From contig NZ_BAJN01000012.1 in assembly GCF_000613725.1 (NCBI RefSeq), forward strand, positions 1-64,000: a stretch of 64,000 bases of DNA, in the 5' to 3' direction. The position numbers and the translations under genes were made by a program. Below the pieces are notes generated by a model that was given only the letters and a program-made list of their open reading frames with translations, was not told the DNA's origin and made no database searches. This DNA comes from Hoylesella pleuritidis JCM 14110. Its GTDB lineage: Bacteria; Bacteroidota; Bacteroidia; Bacteroidales; Bacteroidaceae. Position 1 is the first letter of the stretch, and each line of letters begins with the position of its first letter. Of the stretch, positions 1-9,356 are shown in pieces.

Positions 1-75
1 TTCGAAGGACTTGAAAGTAAAAAGCCGACGGCCATCGATGCTGACGGAAATCTTTTTGTCTATTAATTCTCCCAT
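1..75 (-). CDS. 5' end of an unidentified gene running off the window edge
   Basis: The reverse strand has an ATG at 75 and stays open to the window edge, giving 25 residues beginning MGELIDKKISVSIDG. There is no signal peptide or membrane segment in what is visible. The opening (short acidic start, then a beta-type IDGRR...FTFKSF stretch) vaguely resembles the N-terminus of Bacteroidetes VgrG-like spike proteins, but 25 residues cannot settle that and I assign no function. Confidence 0.4.
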   Translation of the reverse strand, partial: MGELIDKKISVSIDGRRLFTFKSFE

Positions 76-556
76 ATATTCTATTTATTAATAATCATAT
101 TAAAAAGCAAATTGACAGGATTTGTGAGGAAAGAGAAAGAAAATACAAAGCCTTGTCAGTTTCGATTTCAAAAATAGATAAAAAACAGATAGACTACAAG
201 GATGATAGAGTAAAAAAGATAAAATATAGGAGAATTTAACACTGTGATTCTTTTCAAAAGACTTTTATTCTCAAGGTAAAAGTGTATGATTTCAGAGAAA
301 TGTAATATGGCGTGTATATTCGGTTTGTTTGTTAAGTAGCTGATAGTCAGTGATAAAGCGAGTGTCGTGTAAGAATGTAGTGTGAGAAATGAAGATAATT
401 GGTATTTGATAATATACAGACCTACATAGAATAGAAAAGTAGTCCTTTTGCATTGTTGTTAATTTCTTTCCGATGGTAAAGTATTATGAACAAAGAAATT
501 AATTACTAAGTAAAAATTTGATGAATAAGTCGTTTGATAAAAAAGTTTTGAAAAGA
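76..556. other. intergenic region, no gene seen
   Basis: This is AT-rich DNA between the reverse-strand gene fragment and the tRNA promoter. All frames are broken by stops. I see no convincing hairpin terminator, RNA gene or repeat in it. Confidence 0.5.
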
Positions 557-588
557 TTTGGCAGTGTCGAAAAACTGTTGTATCTTTG
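557..588 (+). promoter_or_regulatory. promoter of tRNA-Val
   Basis: TTTG at 557-560, a 20-nt spacer, then TATCTTTG at 581-588. This matches the Bacteroidetes -33/-7 consensus. The tRNA begins 26 nt downstream. Confidence 0.8.
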
Positions 589-614
589 CAACTGCTTTTC
601 GAATGGGAAAACGA

Positions 615-689
615 GGGCGTTTAGCTCAGCTGGTTTAGAGCATCTGCCTTACAAGCAGAGGGTCGGGGGTTCGAATCCCTCAACGCCCA
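615..689 (+). tRNA. tRNA-Val (anticodon TAC)
   Basis: This is a complete cloverleaf. Acceptor arms are GGGCGTT (615-621) and AACGCCC (682-688) with discriminator A689. The D-arm reads TTAGCTCAGCTGGTTTAGAGC, the anticodon stem CTGCC..AAGCAG encloses loop CTTACAA (anticodon TAC), and the T-arm contains GGTTCGAATCC. The 3' CCA is not encoded. It has its own promoter upstream and lies ahead of purB. Confidence 0.95.
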
Positions 690-758
690 CAAAGTTGTTC
701 CGCAATTCTCGGCAGAGATTTGTGGAATTTTTCTTTTTAGAAGTTTTATCATAAATAA

Positions 759-791
759 TTGTCGCCGTATCAATTTTAATTCGTAATTTTG
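759..791 (+). promoter_or_regulatory. promoter of purB
   Basis: TTG at 759-761 and TAATTTTG at 784-791, spaced 22 nt, 25 nt before the purB start codon. The -7 fits TAnnTTTG; the spacer is slightly long. Confidence 0.6.
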
Positions 792-815
792 TGCACAGAA
801 TAATGATATATCAAT

Positions 816-2162
816 ATGACTCTTAACTTATTGACCGCTGTATCTCCTATTGATGGTCGTTATAGAGATAAAACGGAGCTTTTGGCTGGTTACTTTTCCG
901 AATATGCGTTGATTCGTTATCGCGTACGGGTAGAAATCGAATATTTTATAGCTTTATGCGAATTGCCTTTGCCACAGCTGGTTTCTTTGGATAAAACGCT
1001 ATTTGAACAATTACGCGATATCTATAGAAATTTTGGTGAAGAAGAGGCTCGTCGGGTGAAAGCCATTGAAGAGGTTACCAATCATGATGTCAAAGCTGTG
1101 GAGTATTTCATTAAAGAGGAGTTTGATAAAATCGGTGGCTTAGATGTTTATAAGGAATTTGTCCATTTCGGACTCACTTCGCAGGATATTAATAATACGA
1201 GTGTTCCGCTTTCTCTGAAAGAAGCATTGGAGTGTGTCTTTTTTCCGCAAGTGGAAGAATTGATAGCTCAATTGCGTACTTATTCAGATGAGTGGAAAGA
1301 TGTGCCGATGCTAGCCCGTACACATGGACAGCCGGCTTCGCCTACTCGCTTGGGAAAAGAAGTGATGGTGTTCGTCTACCGGCTGACTGAGCAATTGAAC
1401 ACGTTGAAAGCTTGTAAACTGACGGCTAAATTCGGAGGAGCCACAGGTAATTTCAATGCCCATCACGTGGCCTATCCTGCTTTTGATTGGAAAGACTTTG
1501 GGAATCGATTCATTCGGGAGAAATTAGGCTTGGATCGTGAACAGTATACCACGCAGATCAGCAATTATGACCATTTAGGAAGTGTATTTGATGCGATACG
1601 CCGGATCAATACGGTCATTCTCGATTTGGACCGGGATTTTTGGCTGTATATTTCGATGGAATATTTCAAGCAGAAGATCAAGGCCGGCGAAGTGGGTTCG
1701 AGTGCGATGCCACATAAGGTGAATCCGATCGATTTTGAGAATAGCGAGGGTAATTTGGAAATCGCAAATGCCATTTTCCAATTTTTGGCCAGGAAATTGC
1801 CTGTAAGTCGGTTACAACGTGATTTGACCGATTCTACGGTATTGCGCAATGTGGGAGTGCCGATGGGGCATAGTATTATTGCCGTTCAAAGTACGTTGAA
1901 GGGATTGCGTAAACTCATTCTCAATACGGAGAGATTGAATGAAGATTTAGATGATACGTGGGCAGTGGTGGCCGAAGCCATTCAGACGATCTTGCGACGT
2001 GAAGTTTATCCGCATCCTTATGAGGCATTGAAAGCACTCACTCGGACTAATCAGAGAATGACCGAAGAGACGATTCATGATTTTATTAAGACGTTGGACG
2101 TCAGTGGCAGGGTCAAGGAAGAATTGCTGGCAATAACGCCGCGTAATTATATTGGAATTTAA
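816..2162 (+). CDS. purB: adenylosuccinate lyase PurB
   Basis: Adenylosuccinate lyase catalyses two fumarate-releasing steps: SAICAR to AICAR in purine synthesis, and adenylosuccinate to AMP. The 448-residue product has the usual length and starts like the family (SPIDGRY, residues 11-17). The fumarase/ASL superfamily signature SSAMPHKVNP is near residue 292, and the catalytic-region blocks FGLTSQDINNT and RTHGQPASPTRLGKE are present. The ATG lies 25 nt after a good promoter. The gene is followed after 53 nt by the rluB-type gene in the same direction, so a shared transcript with rluB and asnS is plausible. No defects are seen. Confidence 0.96.
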   Translation: MTLNLLTAVSPIDGRYRDKTELLAGYFSEYALIRYRVRVEIEYFIALCELPLPQLVSLDKTLFEQLRDIYRNFGEEEARRVKAIEEVTNHDVKAVEYFIKEEFDKIGGLDVYKEFVHFGLTSQDINNTSVPLSLKEALECVFFPQVEELIAQLRTYSDEWKDVPMLARTHGQPASPTRLGKEVMVFVYRLTEQLNTLKACKLTAKFGGATGNFNAHHVAYPAFDWKDFGNRFIREKLGLDREQYTTQISNYDHLGSVFDAIRRINTVILDLDRDFWLYISMEYFKQKIKAGEVGSSAMPHKVNPIDFENSEGNLEIANAIFQFLARKLPVSRLQRDLTDSTVLRNVGVPMGHSIIAVQSTLKGLRKLILNTERLNEDLDDTWAVVAEAIQTILRREVYPHPYEALKALTRTNQRMTEETIHDFIKTLDVSGRVKEELLAITPRNYIGI

Positions 2163-2215
2163 GAAATAATTATTTATTAACGAGCCGTGAGGCTAAAAGA
2201 AAGCAGAATGTAAAT

Positions 2216-3628
2216 ATGGATTCAGAGTTAGAAAACAAAGTACAAGATTCATCAACAGAGCAGAATCAAAGTAACCGTGAGAGTTATCAGCCGGAAGGTT
2301 ATTATCAGAGAGAGCATCGTAATGGAGTAAGATCACAACGGCCACGTATTCATACGCCGCGCGCTTATAATCTGGATAGAAATAACGACAGGGAAAGCAG
2401 CGGATTCCGCCCCGAAGGTTTTGGTGGTGTACTCCAGTCGGGCAGCGAAGAGGTGCAATCTCGTCAGTATCGTCCTCGTTTCAATAATAATAGCAGTGGC
2501 TATCAGCCCCGTCAGGGTGACTATGGTCAACCTCGCCAGGGCGGTTATCGCCCACGTTATTACAATAACAATGGTGACAACGGTGGTGGTTATCAACCTT
2601 ATCAAGGTGGCTATGGTCAATCTCGTCAGTATCGTCCTCGTTATAATAATAACAATGCTGAAAGTAGTTATCAACCCCGCCAAGTTGGTTATCAGCATCG
2701 TGAGGGTGGTTATCAACCTCGCGGCGGTTATAATAACAATCGTGGTGGCTATAATCGTAGCGGTTACAATAATAATTGCGGTTATAATAACAATCGTGGT
2801 GGTTATGATCAGGGCAATGGCTATCGTCAGCGTACGCCCGACTATGATCCGAATGCCAAATATAGTATGAAGAAGCGCATCGAGTATAAGGAAGAACATA
2901 TCGATCCTAATGAGCCGATTCGCCTTAATAAATACCTTGCTAATGCAGGCGTTTGCAGTCGCCGTGAAGCTGATGAGTTTATTCAGGCTGGTGTTGTTAC
3001 CGTCAATGGTACTGTTGTCACGGAACTTGGTACAAAAGTTTTACGTTCGGATACTGTGATCTTCCACGAGCAGCCCGTATCTTTGGAAAAGAAAGTCTAT
3101 GTGCTTCTCAATAAACCGAAAGATTATGTCACTACCAATGATGATCCGCAGCAGCGTAAAACCGTGATGGATCTGGTTAAGAACGTTTGTCCGGAGCGTA
3201 TATATCCCGTAGGTCGTTTAGACCGTAATACCACAGGTGTATTGCTTCTCACCAATGATGGCGACCTTGCCAGCAAACTTACGCATCCCAAGTTTTTAAA
3301 GAAAAAGGTGTATCACGTGTTCTTAGACAAGAATGTCACTGCACATGATTTGCAGCAGATTGCTGAGGGGGTTACGTTAGATGATGGTGAAGTGCATGCA
3401 GATGCTATTGAATATGCCAATGATGCGGCAAAGAACCAGGTAGGAATTGAAATTCATAGTGGTAAGAATCGTATTGTACGTCGTATTTTTGAGAGCCTGG
3501 GCTATCGTGTTATCAAATTAGATCGGGTGCAGTTTGCTGGTTTGACCAAGAAGGGACTTCGTCGCGGTGATTGGCGGTTCCTTACGGAAAAAGAGGTTGA
3601 TATGTTGCGAATGGGAGCATTTGAATAA
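2216..3628 (+). CDS. rRNA pseudouridine synthase (RluB/RsuA family) with long low-complexity N-terminal extension
   Basis: The C-terminal half is an RsuA/RluB-type enzyme that would isomerise a uridine in rRNA. An S4 RNA-binding domain (IRLNKYLANAGVCSRREAD, from about residue 237) precedes the catalytic domain, whose motif GRLDRNTTGVLLLTNDG (near residue 335) contains the catalytic Asp. Residues about 20-210 are an Asn/Gly/Tyr/Gln/Arg-rich extension built of YQPRQGGY- and YNNNRGGY-like units, presumably disordered and RNA-binding. Similar extensions are common on this enzyme in Bacteroidetes. It lies between purB and asnS, co-directional. The exact target uridine cannot be read from sequence; RluB is the best guess. 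The start is supported by the absence of earlier in-frame ATGs. Confidence 0.88.
   Translation: MDSELENKVQDSSTEQNQSNRESYQPEGYYQREHRNGVRSQRPRIHTPRAYNLDRNNDRESSGFRPEGFGGVLQSGSEEVQSRQYRPRFNNNSSGYQPRQGDYGQPRQGGYRPRYYNNNGDNGGGYQPYQGGYGQSRQYRPRYNNNNAESSYQPRQVGYQHREGGYQPRGGYNNNRGGYNRSGYNNNCGYNNNRGGYDQGNGYRQRTPDYDPNAKYSMKKRIEYKEEHIDPNEPIRLNKYLANAGVCSRREADEFIQAGVVTVNGTVVTELGTKVLRSDTVIFHEQPVSLEKKVYVLLNKPKDYVTTNDDPQQRKTVMDLVKNVCPERIYPVGRLDRNTTGVLLLTNDGDLASKLTHPKFLKKKVYHVFLDKNVTAHDLQQIAEGVTLDDGEVHADAIEYANDAAKNQVGIEIHSGKNRIVRRIFESLGYRVIKLDRVQFAGLTKKGLRRGDWRFLTEKEVDMLRMGAFE
2440..2830 (+). repeat. low-complexity Asn/Gly/Tyr/Arg-coding repeats
   Basis: Imperfect short repeats such as GGTTATCAACCTCG and TATAATAACAATCGTGGTGG recur many times inside the pseudouridine-synthase gene. 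They encode the Y-Q/N-P/N-R-G-G extension. They create spurious open frames on both strands here. Confidence 0.8.
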
Positions 3629-3739
3629 TAAAATAAAGGTAAAAGACGACTTAAATTTTATGAATTAAAAAGATAAGGATATGTAAATATTAGGTCGTAA
3701 AGTTTTATTAATTTAAACGAGTGGAATAGAAAGCTAACG

Positions 3740-5137
3740 ATGATGAAAAGAATAAAAGTCGTTGATGTGCTTCAATGTACAGACTTTGGCACTGTCGTTA
3801 ATGTAAAGGGATGGGTGCGGACACATCGCAGCAGTAAAGCTGTCGACTTTATCGCACTGAATGACGGTTCGACAATTAAGAATGTGCAGGTCGTTGTTAA
3901 TCCCGCAGACTTTGACGAAGCCCTTTTGAAGCAACTCACCACAGGTGCTTGTATCAGTGTTATAGGTCGATTGGTGGAGAGCCAAGGACTGGGACAGCTA
4001 TCGGAAATTCAGTGCCAAAGCATCGAGCTCTATGGAACTTGTGGTTCGGACTACCCGATGCAGAAGAAAGGACAGAGCTTTGAATATATGCGTCAGTATG
4101 CCCATTTGCGCCTACGCACCAATACTTTCGGAGCGGTTATGCGTATCCGGCATAATATGGCTATCGCTATTCATAAGTATTTTCACGATCACGGTTTCTT
4201 CTACTTTCACACGCCGATTATTACGGCCAGTGATTGCGAGGGGGCAGGAGAGATGTTTCAGGTGACAACTAAAAATCTCTATGACTTAAAAAAAAGCGAA
4301 GACGGAAAGATTATCTATACCGACGACTTTTTCGGTAAGATGACCAGTCTAACCGTGAGTGGTCAGTTAGAGGGTGAATTGGGGGCAACGTCGCTTGGAC
4401 AGATTTATACGTTCGGTCCTACATTCCGTGCAGAGAATTCCAATACGCCGCGCCATTTGGCTGAGTTTTGGATGATCGAACCCGAAGTTGCCTTTGTCGA
4501 CTTGCCCGAACTGATGGATTTAGAAGAAGACTTCATTAAATACTGTGTTCGCTGGGCGCTTGACAACTGCAAGGATGATCTCGAATTCCTCAATAAGATG
4601 ATCGACAAGACCTTGATTGAGCGTTTACAAGGCATCGTTAAAGAGTCGTTTGTCCGTTTGCCTTACACCGAGGGAATCGAGATTCTTGAAGGGGCAGTAG
4701 CCCAAGGGCGCAAGTTCGAGTTCCCCGTAACGTGGGGAATGGATTTGGCCAGCGAGCATGAGCGTTTTTTGGTGGAGGAACACTTCAAGCGTCCCATTAT
4801 TATGACGGATTATCCCAAAGACATCAAGGCTTTCTATATGAAGATCAATGATGACGGAAAGACCGTCCAGGGTACCGATGTCTTGTTTCCGCAGATCGGC
4901 GAAATCATCGGTGGTAGCGTCCGCGAAGAAAGTTATGACAAGCTGATGAGTGAAATCGAACGTCGTGATATTCCGATGAAAGATATGTGGTGGTATCTCG
5001 ATACGCGTAGGTATGGAACCTGTCCGCACGGTGGTTTCGGTTTAGGCTTCGAGCGTCTCATTCTGTTTGTTACCGGGATGCAGAATATCCGAGACGTTAT
5101 CCCGTTCCCACGTACCCCTAAAACAGCAGAGTTTTAA
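3740..5137 (+). CDS. asnS: asparagine--tRNA ligase
   Basis: Class IIb aminoacyl-tRNA synthetase that charges tRNA-Asn. Residues about 15-105 form the OB-fold anticodon-binding domain ([23 protein letters not shown]). The catalytic core carries motif 2 ([20 protein letters not shown], from about residue 228) and motif 3 ([10 protein letters not shown], near residue 432). The 465-residue length is typical. Two ATGs stand in tandem at 3740 and 3743; either could start. It is the last gene of the purB-rluB-asnS run and is followed by a very long hairpin terminator. Confidence 0.96.
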   Translation: MMKRIKVVDVLQCTDFGTVVNVKGWVRTHRSSKAVDFIALNDGSTIKNVQVVVNPADFDEALLKQLTTGACISVIGRLVESQGLGQLSEIQCQSIELYGTCGSDYPMQKKGQSFEYMRQYAHLRLRTNTFGAVMRIRHNMAIAIHKYFHDHGFFYFHTPIITASDCEGAGEMFQVTTKNLYDLKKSEDGKIIYTDDFFGKMTSLTVSGQLEGELGATSLGQIYTFGPTFRAENSNTPRHLAEFWMIEPEVAFVDLPELMDLEEDFIKYCVRWALDNCKDDLEFLNKMIDKTLIERLQGIVKESFVRLPYTEGIEILEGAVAQGRKFEFPVTWGMDLASEHERFLVEEHFKRPIIMTDYPKDIKAFYMKINDDGKTVQGTDVLFPQIGEIIGGSVREESYDKLMSEIERRDIPMKDMWWYLDTRRYGTCPHGGFGLGFERLILFVTGMQNIRDVIPFPRTPKTAEF

Positions 5138-5138
5138 G

Positions 5139-5226
5139 AAAGATAAAGGATAGAAAAAGAGCGATGAAAGTTTATTTGCCAATGCTATTTAAACTTTCAT
5201 CGCTCTTTTTCTACCCTTTATCTTTT
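5139..5226 (+). terminator. long hairpin terminator after asnS
   Basis: A perfect 24-bp inverted repeat (5151-5174 with 5190-5213) extends outward to about 37 bp with one mismatch. The loop is about 15 nt, and the right arm contains CGCTCTTTTTCT. It starts a few bases after the asnS stop. Because it is nearly symmetrical it could also act on reverse-strand transcription. Confidence 0.8.
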
Positions 5227-5398
5227 TACCTTTAATTATATAGATGTAATATTACATATAAATAACATATTCACTTCTCTTTCTGGTACTTTTCAATTAT
5301 CTTTATGACAATAGTCCCTTTCTTTATCCAGAAAATTCCCTTCTGAAACGTTAAACTCTCACGTTTTCCAACTTAAAATAAAAAAATATGCCCTTTTA

Positions 5399-5430
5399 TT
5401 TGCTTGTTTTAATATTTATTTCTATTTTTG
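5399..5430 (+). promoter_or_regulatory. promoter of the large surface lipoprotein gene
   Basis: TTTG at 5399-5402, spacer of 20 nt, TATTTTTG at 5423-5430: a near-ideal Bacteroidetes promoter. It leaves a 5' leader of about 70 nt before the ATG at 5509. Confidence 0.75.
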
Positions 5431-5508
5431 CACCGAAATAGCATATCCTGAATCAAAAAGGATAGAGAGACATGTTTTTTATATAATTGTTTAATTAAAT
5501 TTTATCGT

Positions 5509-8500
5509 ATGAAGAGAAAAATTTTTAGTACGTTGCTTATGGGTGCATTTTTCATCGCATCTATGAGTATGTTTACGTCTTGTAAAGACTACGATGATGA
5601 CATTAAATCTAATGCCAATGACATCGCAGCTTTGAAGACGCAGCTGAAGACGCTGGAGGCGGCTTTGGAAAAAGCAAAGCAGGATGCTGCTACAGCTCAG
5701 GCCAAATTTGCAACAAAGCAAGAACTCAAAGACTTGCAGGAGAAAATCAAAAATGTTGTTACAGCAGAAGAGCTGAAAAAAGCAGTTGATGAGTGTAAGG
5801 CTTTGATCGAAAAAAATGCTAGTGCAGAAAAGATTAAAGCTTTAGCTGAAAAGATCGACGGTATCAATGGTACCTTGAATACATTGGGTACAACCGTTAA
5901 CACTTTGGAAGGTGCCATCAAGGCTGCAAAGGCAAATCTTGAAGCTCAGGGCTATGCTTTTGAAAAGTTGGGCGAAGCTCTCGCTGGTAAGGCTAACAAG
6001 GCTGAGGTTGAGAAGCAGATCAAAGATTTGAAAGATCAGATCGCCCTCCTCAAAGGTGGTGCCGATTCTTCTAAAACTCTGCAAGAGTTGAAGAGCAAAT
6101 TGCAGACATTGAGTGACAACATCGACAAGACGATGGGCAAGATGAACCTCTTGACTGTTCTTATTGATAGGAAACTCACTGCACTCGTACTGATGCCTTC
6201 TTTCTATTGGGAAGGTCTTGCAGGTATCGAGTTACCCGCAATCTATAACGCACCGACTTATTCATTCGACGGTAAAACGACGTTTACTTACAAGCAGACT
6301 GGTGCTTCTGGTTATGAAACGATTAAAATCACAGCCGACAACAGACATCCCGTAGCAAGCGGTGCGACAATTACCATTATGGACGGTGCCGTTGCTAAGT
6401 ATCACGTTGATCCAACATCGGCGAGTCTTGAAAATGCTACATTCAGTTTCTTTACGAACGAGGCTGATGTTTACACACGTGGTGGTGGGGAATTCGCTAC
6501 TCCTAAGGTTGCTAAGTTCGATGGTAAAGTAAACAATGTAAAGGATGGTATTCTTACTGTTCCTTTCAAGGCTGACTTTGCAAAACTCTCGAAGTATTAT
6601 AACGATTGGGTTGCAAGTTCTAACAACGATCCTAATGTCAATAACAATGGTTGGGAAGATGCAGATCACGAGCACTCTTACGGTGGTAAGTTGCCGTTCG
6701 TTGCTCTTCAAACTTCTTTCCCCAAAACAGAGAATGAAGCAGCCCGTACGATTACTTCTGATTATGCAGTTGTAACGCCTGCTAAGATTCAGCTCCGTGC
6801 TTTGGCTGATAACAATCCTGACGAAGTTCTCGACAAGGGTACATTCGTAAATTCTACACCTCACGTTGGTGTTATCGGTGATAACCACCTCTATACTTCG
6901 CTCTACGGAACTCTTAATGAGGAATTCGGCCAGACACTTGCTGATGCTCAGACTCACGGTGTATTGACAATGCCTGCTACACACGGCGTTGTTTATAATA
7001 GTACGATCGATCTGAAGCCTTTCATCGAGACTCACGCAAACTATATTACATTTGCTAAGTACGGTAAGGCTAAACATGATTACACGATGACAGCTGAGGA
7101 GCTTGAAGCTCTTGGTTTGAAGTATAAGTTTACTGTTGTTGACTATCGTCACGGTGAAGAAAAGACAAGCGAGTCTGCACACATCGAGCAGATTGCTGAT
7201 GGTGTCTTTGCTCCGCGTTCTGTAACGAAAGATGGCCAAACTATTAAGGGTAAGGTTGCTACACGTGAAGTGATCGACCGTGAGCCGTTGGTACGTGTTG
7301 ACCTTGTTGATACTAAGGGTAACGTTGTTCTTTACGGTTACATCAAACTGCGTATTATCGCTGCTGAATTGCAAGATAAGGTTGTTGAGGTTGAGCTGAA
7401 CGGCATTTATATGAACTGTGGTGATAAGGGTAAGATGACTTGGTCGCAGGTTGAAAGCCAGATTCTTTCTATCCTCGGAACAAATGGTCTTACAAAGCAG
7501 GAGTTTGAAAAGAACTACTATCTTGAAGTGAAAGCAGGTAAGACTGTAATGCCGACTGAGGCAGATGGTCACCTCTACACTGAAGGCTGGCAGGCTATCC
7601 GTTACAGTGAGCCTAAACTTGCTGCTAAGTTGGCTAACCAAGAAGATGCTTACGGTCGCGTATGGTATACTCCGCACGACAATGCAACCAATCCGCAGGC
7701 TTGGGATGCTCAGACCAACGTTTTGGAATGGAACCTTACCGATGATGCTACGGCTGGTAAGATGAATGCTGCTAAGTATAAGAAGTTTATGGAAGAGTAT
7801 GGCGTAACCTACGCTTCTAAGGGCGAAAATACAAAGGATGCTTTCACTTGGGTACGTTTCATCAACAAGATCGACGGTACAAGTGTCTGGGTTAAATTGA
7901 ACTTTGCTCCTCATAAGGTTCACTTCGAGTATGGTAAGGTTTCTGGTAAGGACCTCCACCACTGGTATCAGTTCAACTCGGCTTATGTTCCTGGTACAGA
8001 GTCTGACCTCGATGTACACTTCAACGTTCCTACACCGGCTGAGGTTAACAAGGTTGACTTGACCAATGCTAAGTTCGATAAGGATGTTCGTGAATACTGG
8101 GTTGACAAGAAATTGTTGCTCACACTTGAAGGTCCGAAGGATAAGTTTACCAAATTCTATAATGCCGACAAGTCTGTTAAGACTACGATCGACTTCGAGT
8201 TCACATTGCCGAAGAAGGGTGTTAACTCTACAATTAATGCAGCAGGTGACACGTGGGTTGTAGAAGGTATTTCAGGGTCTAAGTGGACATTGAAATTGAC
8301 GGATAATAACCATAAGATTGTTGCCATTGCACAAAATGGTAGAACGATCACTCCTGAGGATGTTGCTGAACTCCGTCAGAACTCTGATGACCATAAGTAT
8401 TCTGTTCTCCACTACTTTGGTGATGAGACTCCTAATAACAATGCTGCAACTGACCTTGTAAACAAGATGGGCCGTCGCGATGCTGAGGGTAAGGATATCA

Positions 8501-9279
8501 TGGCCGATTATCTGACCGCTAACATCGACAAGACGTTTACTGCTTACATCGAGATTAAGGCTTCTCAGGATCCTTGCTATGCTCCATTGTTGGCTAACAA
8601 CTTCTTCAATGTACGTGTTCTCCGTCCAATCAACGTATGGCCAAAGAATATTACTTGGACCGACGCTTTGAACAATACTGAGACCGTTAAGATCGAGGAT
8701 TTGATCAATATCAAGGACTGGCGTGACTATGATGTATTGGTTAATGGTAACTTTACAGAGGGTAAGGTTCCTTATCACTTCTATGGTATTACCGACTTGG
8801 CTGTTATCCGTGAACAGATCCGTTCGGATGCTGACCTTGAATACTCAGTGCGTAGCGGTGCAGCTCTGACAGATCTTGCTAAGATCAAGGCTTTGAAGAC
8901 CGTTGACCGGATTCCTTCACTCACAAGCTATAAGACTGTTGCCGGTATTACAACAGCAACTTACCTCAAAGTTAAGAATGCTGCTGGTACAGAGGTTTAC
9001 AATGATGCACATCACGGAATGTCAGGTAACGGCTGGACAGAAGGTGATATGGCAGGCAAGAAGTATGGTACCATTGAGTACACCAATAACGGTGGAGGTG
9101 CTCAGATCTTCCACGTTTATGTTCCTATCGCAGTGAAGTACAACTGGGGTAACGTGATCAACAAGAAGACCAACGCTTCTACAAGCGGTGTTGATAAGAA
9201 GTTGAACTACACGCAGGTTGTTTGGGTTACCATTACGGTTAATAAGACAACTGGTTCTGGTGGTGCTAAGAAGAACTAA
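5509..9279 (+). CDS. large (1256 aa) putative surface-exposed lipoprotein with N-terminal coiled coil
   Basis: The start is a lipoprotein signal peptide with lipobox FTSC (Cys at residue 26), followed by KDYDDDI. An acidic run directly after the cysteine is the pattern of the Bacteroidetes lipoprotein surface-export signal, so display on the outside of the outer membrane is likely. Residues about 30-215 are Ala/Lys/Glu/Leu-rich heptad sequence, predicted coiled coil. The remaining 1000 residues look like beta-rich extracellular domains that I cannot assign to a named family. Codon use is strongly restricted (GCT, GGT, AAG, GTT), unlike neighbouring genes, and with the ideal promoter suggests very high expression. 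A strong terminator follows, so it is probably monocistronic. The small lipoprotein and OmpA protein downstream may be functional partners (inference). A long antisense frame at 6262-8019 is a codon-bias artefact. Confidence 0.85.
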   Translation: MKRKIFSTLLMGAFFIASMSMFTSCKDYDDDIKSNANDIAALKTQLKTLEAALEKAKQDAATAQAKFATKQELKDLQEKIKNVVTAEELKKAVDECKALIEKNASAEKIKALAEKIDGINGTLNTLGTTVNTLEGAIKAAKANLEAQGYAFEKLGEALAGKANKAEVEKQIKDLKDQIALLKGGADSSKTLQELKSKLQTLSDNIDKTMGKMNLLTVLIDRKLTALVLMPSFYWEGLAGIELPAIYNAPTYSFDGKTTFTYKQTGASGYETIKITADNRHPVASGATITIMDGAVAKYHVDPTSASLENATFSFFTNEADVYTRGGGEFATPKVAKFDGKVNNVKDGILTVPFKADFAKLSKYYNDWVASSNNDPNVNNNGWEDADHEHSYGGKLPFVALQTSFPKTENEAARTITSDYAVVTPAKIQLRALADNNPDEVLDKGTFVNSTPHVGVIGDNHLYTSLYGTLNEEFGQTLADAQTHGVLTMPATHGVVYNSTIDLKPFIETHANYITFAKYGKAKHDYTMTAEELEALGLKYKFTVVDYRHGEEKTSESAHIEQIADGVFAPRSVTKDGQTIKGKVATREVIDREPLVRVDLVDTKGNVVLYGYIKLRIIAAELQDKVVEVELNGIYMNCGDKGKMTWSQVESQILSILGTNGLTKQEFEKNYYLEVKAGKTVMPTEADGHLYTEGWQAIRYSEPKLAAKLANQEDAYGRVWYTPHDNATNPQAWDAQTNVLEWNLTDDATAGKMNAAKYKKFMEEYGVTYASKGENTKDAFTWVRFINKIDGTSVWVKLNFAPHKVHFEYGKVSGKDLHHWYQFNSAYVPGTESDLDVHFNVPTPAEVNKVDLTNAKFDKDVREYWVDKKLLLTLEGPKDKFTKFYNADKSVKTTIDFEFTLPKKGVNSTINAAGDTWVVEGISGSKWTLKLTDNNHKIVAIAQNGRTITPEDVAELRQNSDDHKYSVLHYFGDETPNNNAATDLVNKMGRRDAEGKDIMADYLTANIDKTFTAYIEIKASQDPCYAPLLANNFFNVRVLRPINVWPKNITWTDALNNTETVKIEDLINIKDWRDYDVLVNGNFTEGKVPYHFYGITDLAVIREQIRSDADLEYSVRSGAALTDLAKIKALKTVDRIPSLTSYKTVAGITTATYLKVKNAAGTEVYNDAHHGMSGNGWTEGDMAGKKYGTIEYTNNGGGAQIFHVYVPIAVKYNWGNVINKKTNASTSGVDKKLNYTQVVWVTITVNKTTGSGGAKKN

Positions 9280-9311
9280 TTAGGTTATTGTAATCTAATC
9301 AAATATCAAAG

Positions 9312-9341
9312 AGGGGTGTCACTCGTTGACACCCCTTTTTT
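9312..9341 (+). terminator. rho-independent terminator after the large lipoprotein gene
   Basis: A 10-bp GC-rich stem (AGGGGTGTCA 9312-9321 with TGACACCCCT 9327-9336), 5-nt loop, then a run of T to 9341. Confidence 0.9.
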
Positions 9342-9356
9342 CCTAAAAGTCGAGAT

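Noticed and set aside
2333-2899. Open frames on both strands over the Asn/Gly-rich repeats
   Set aside because: They consist of Ile/Thr/Val repeats and mirror the low-complexity coding of the pseudouridine synthase extension.
6262-8019. Long reverse-strand open frame (585 codons) opposite the large lipoprotein gene
   Set aside because: It is produced by the strong codon bias of the forward gene, has no promoter, signal or recognisable domain, and its composition (Ile/Val/Ser/Leu/Arg) is that of an antisense shadow.
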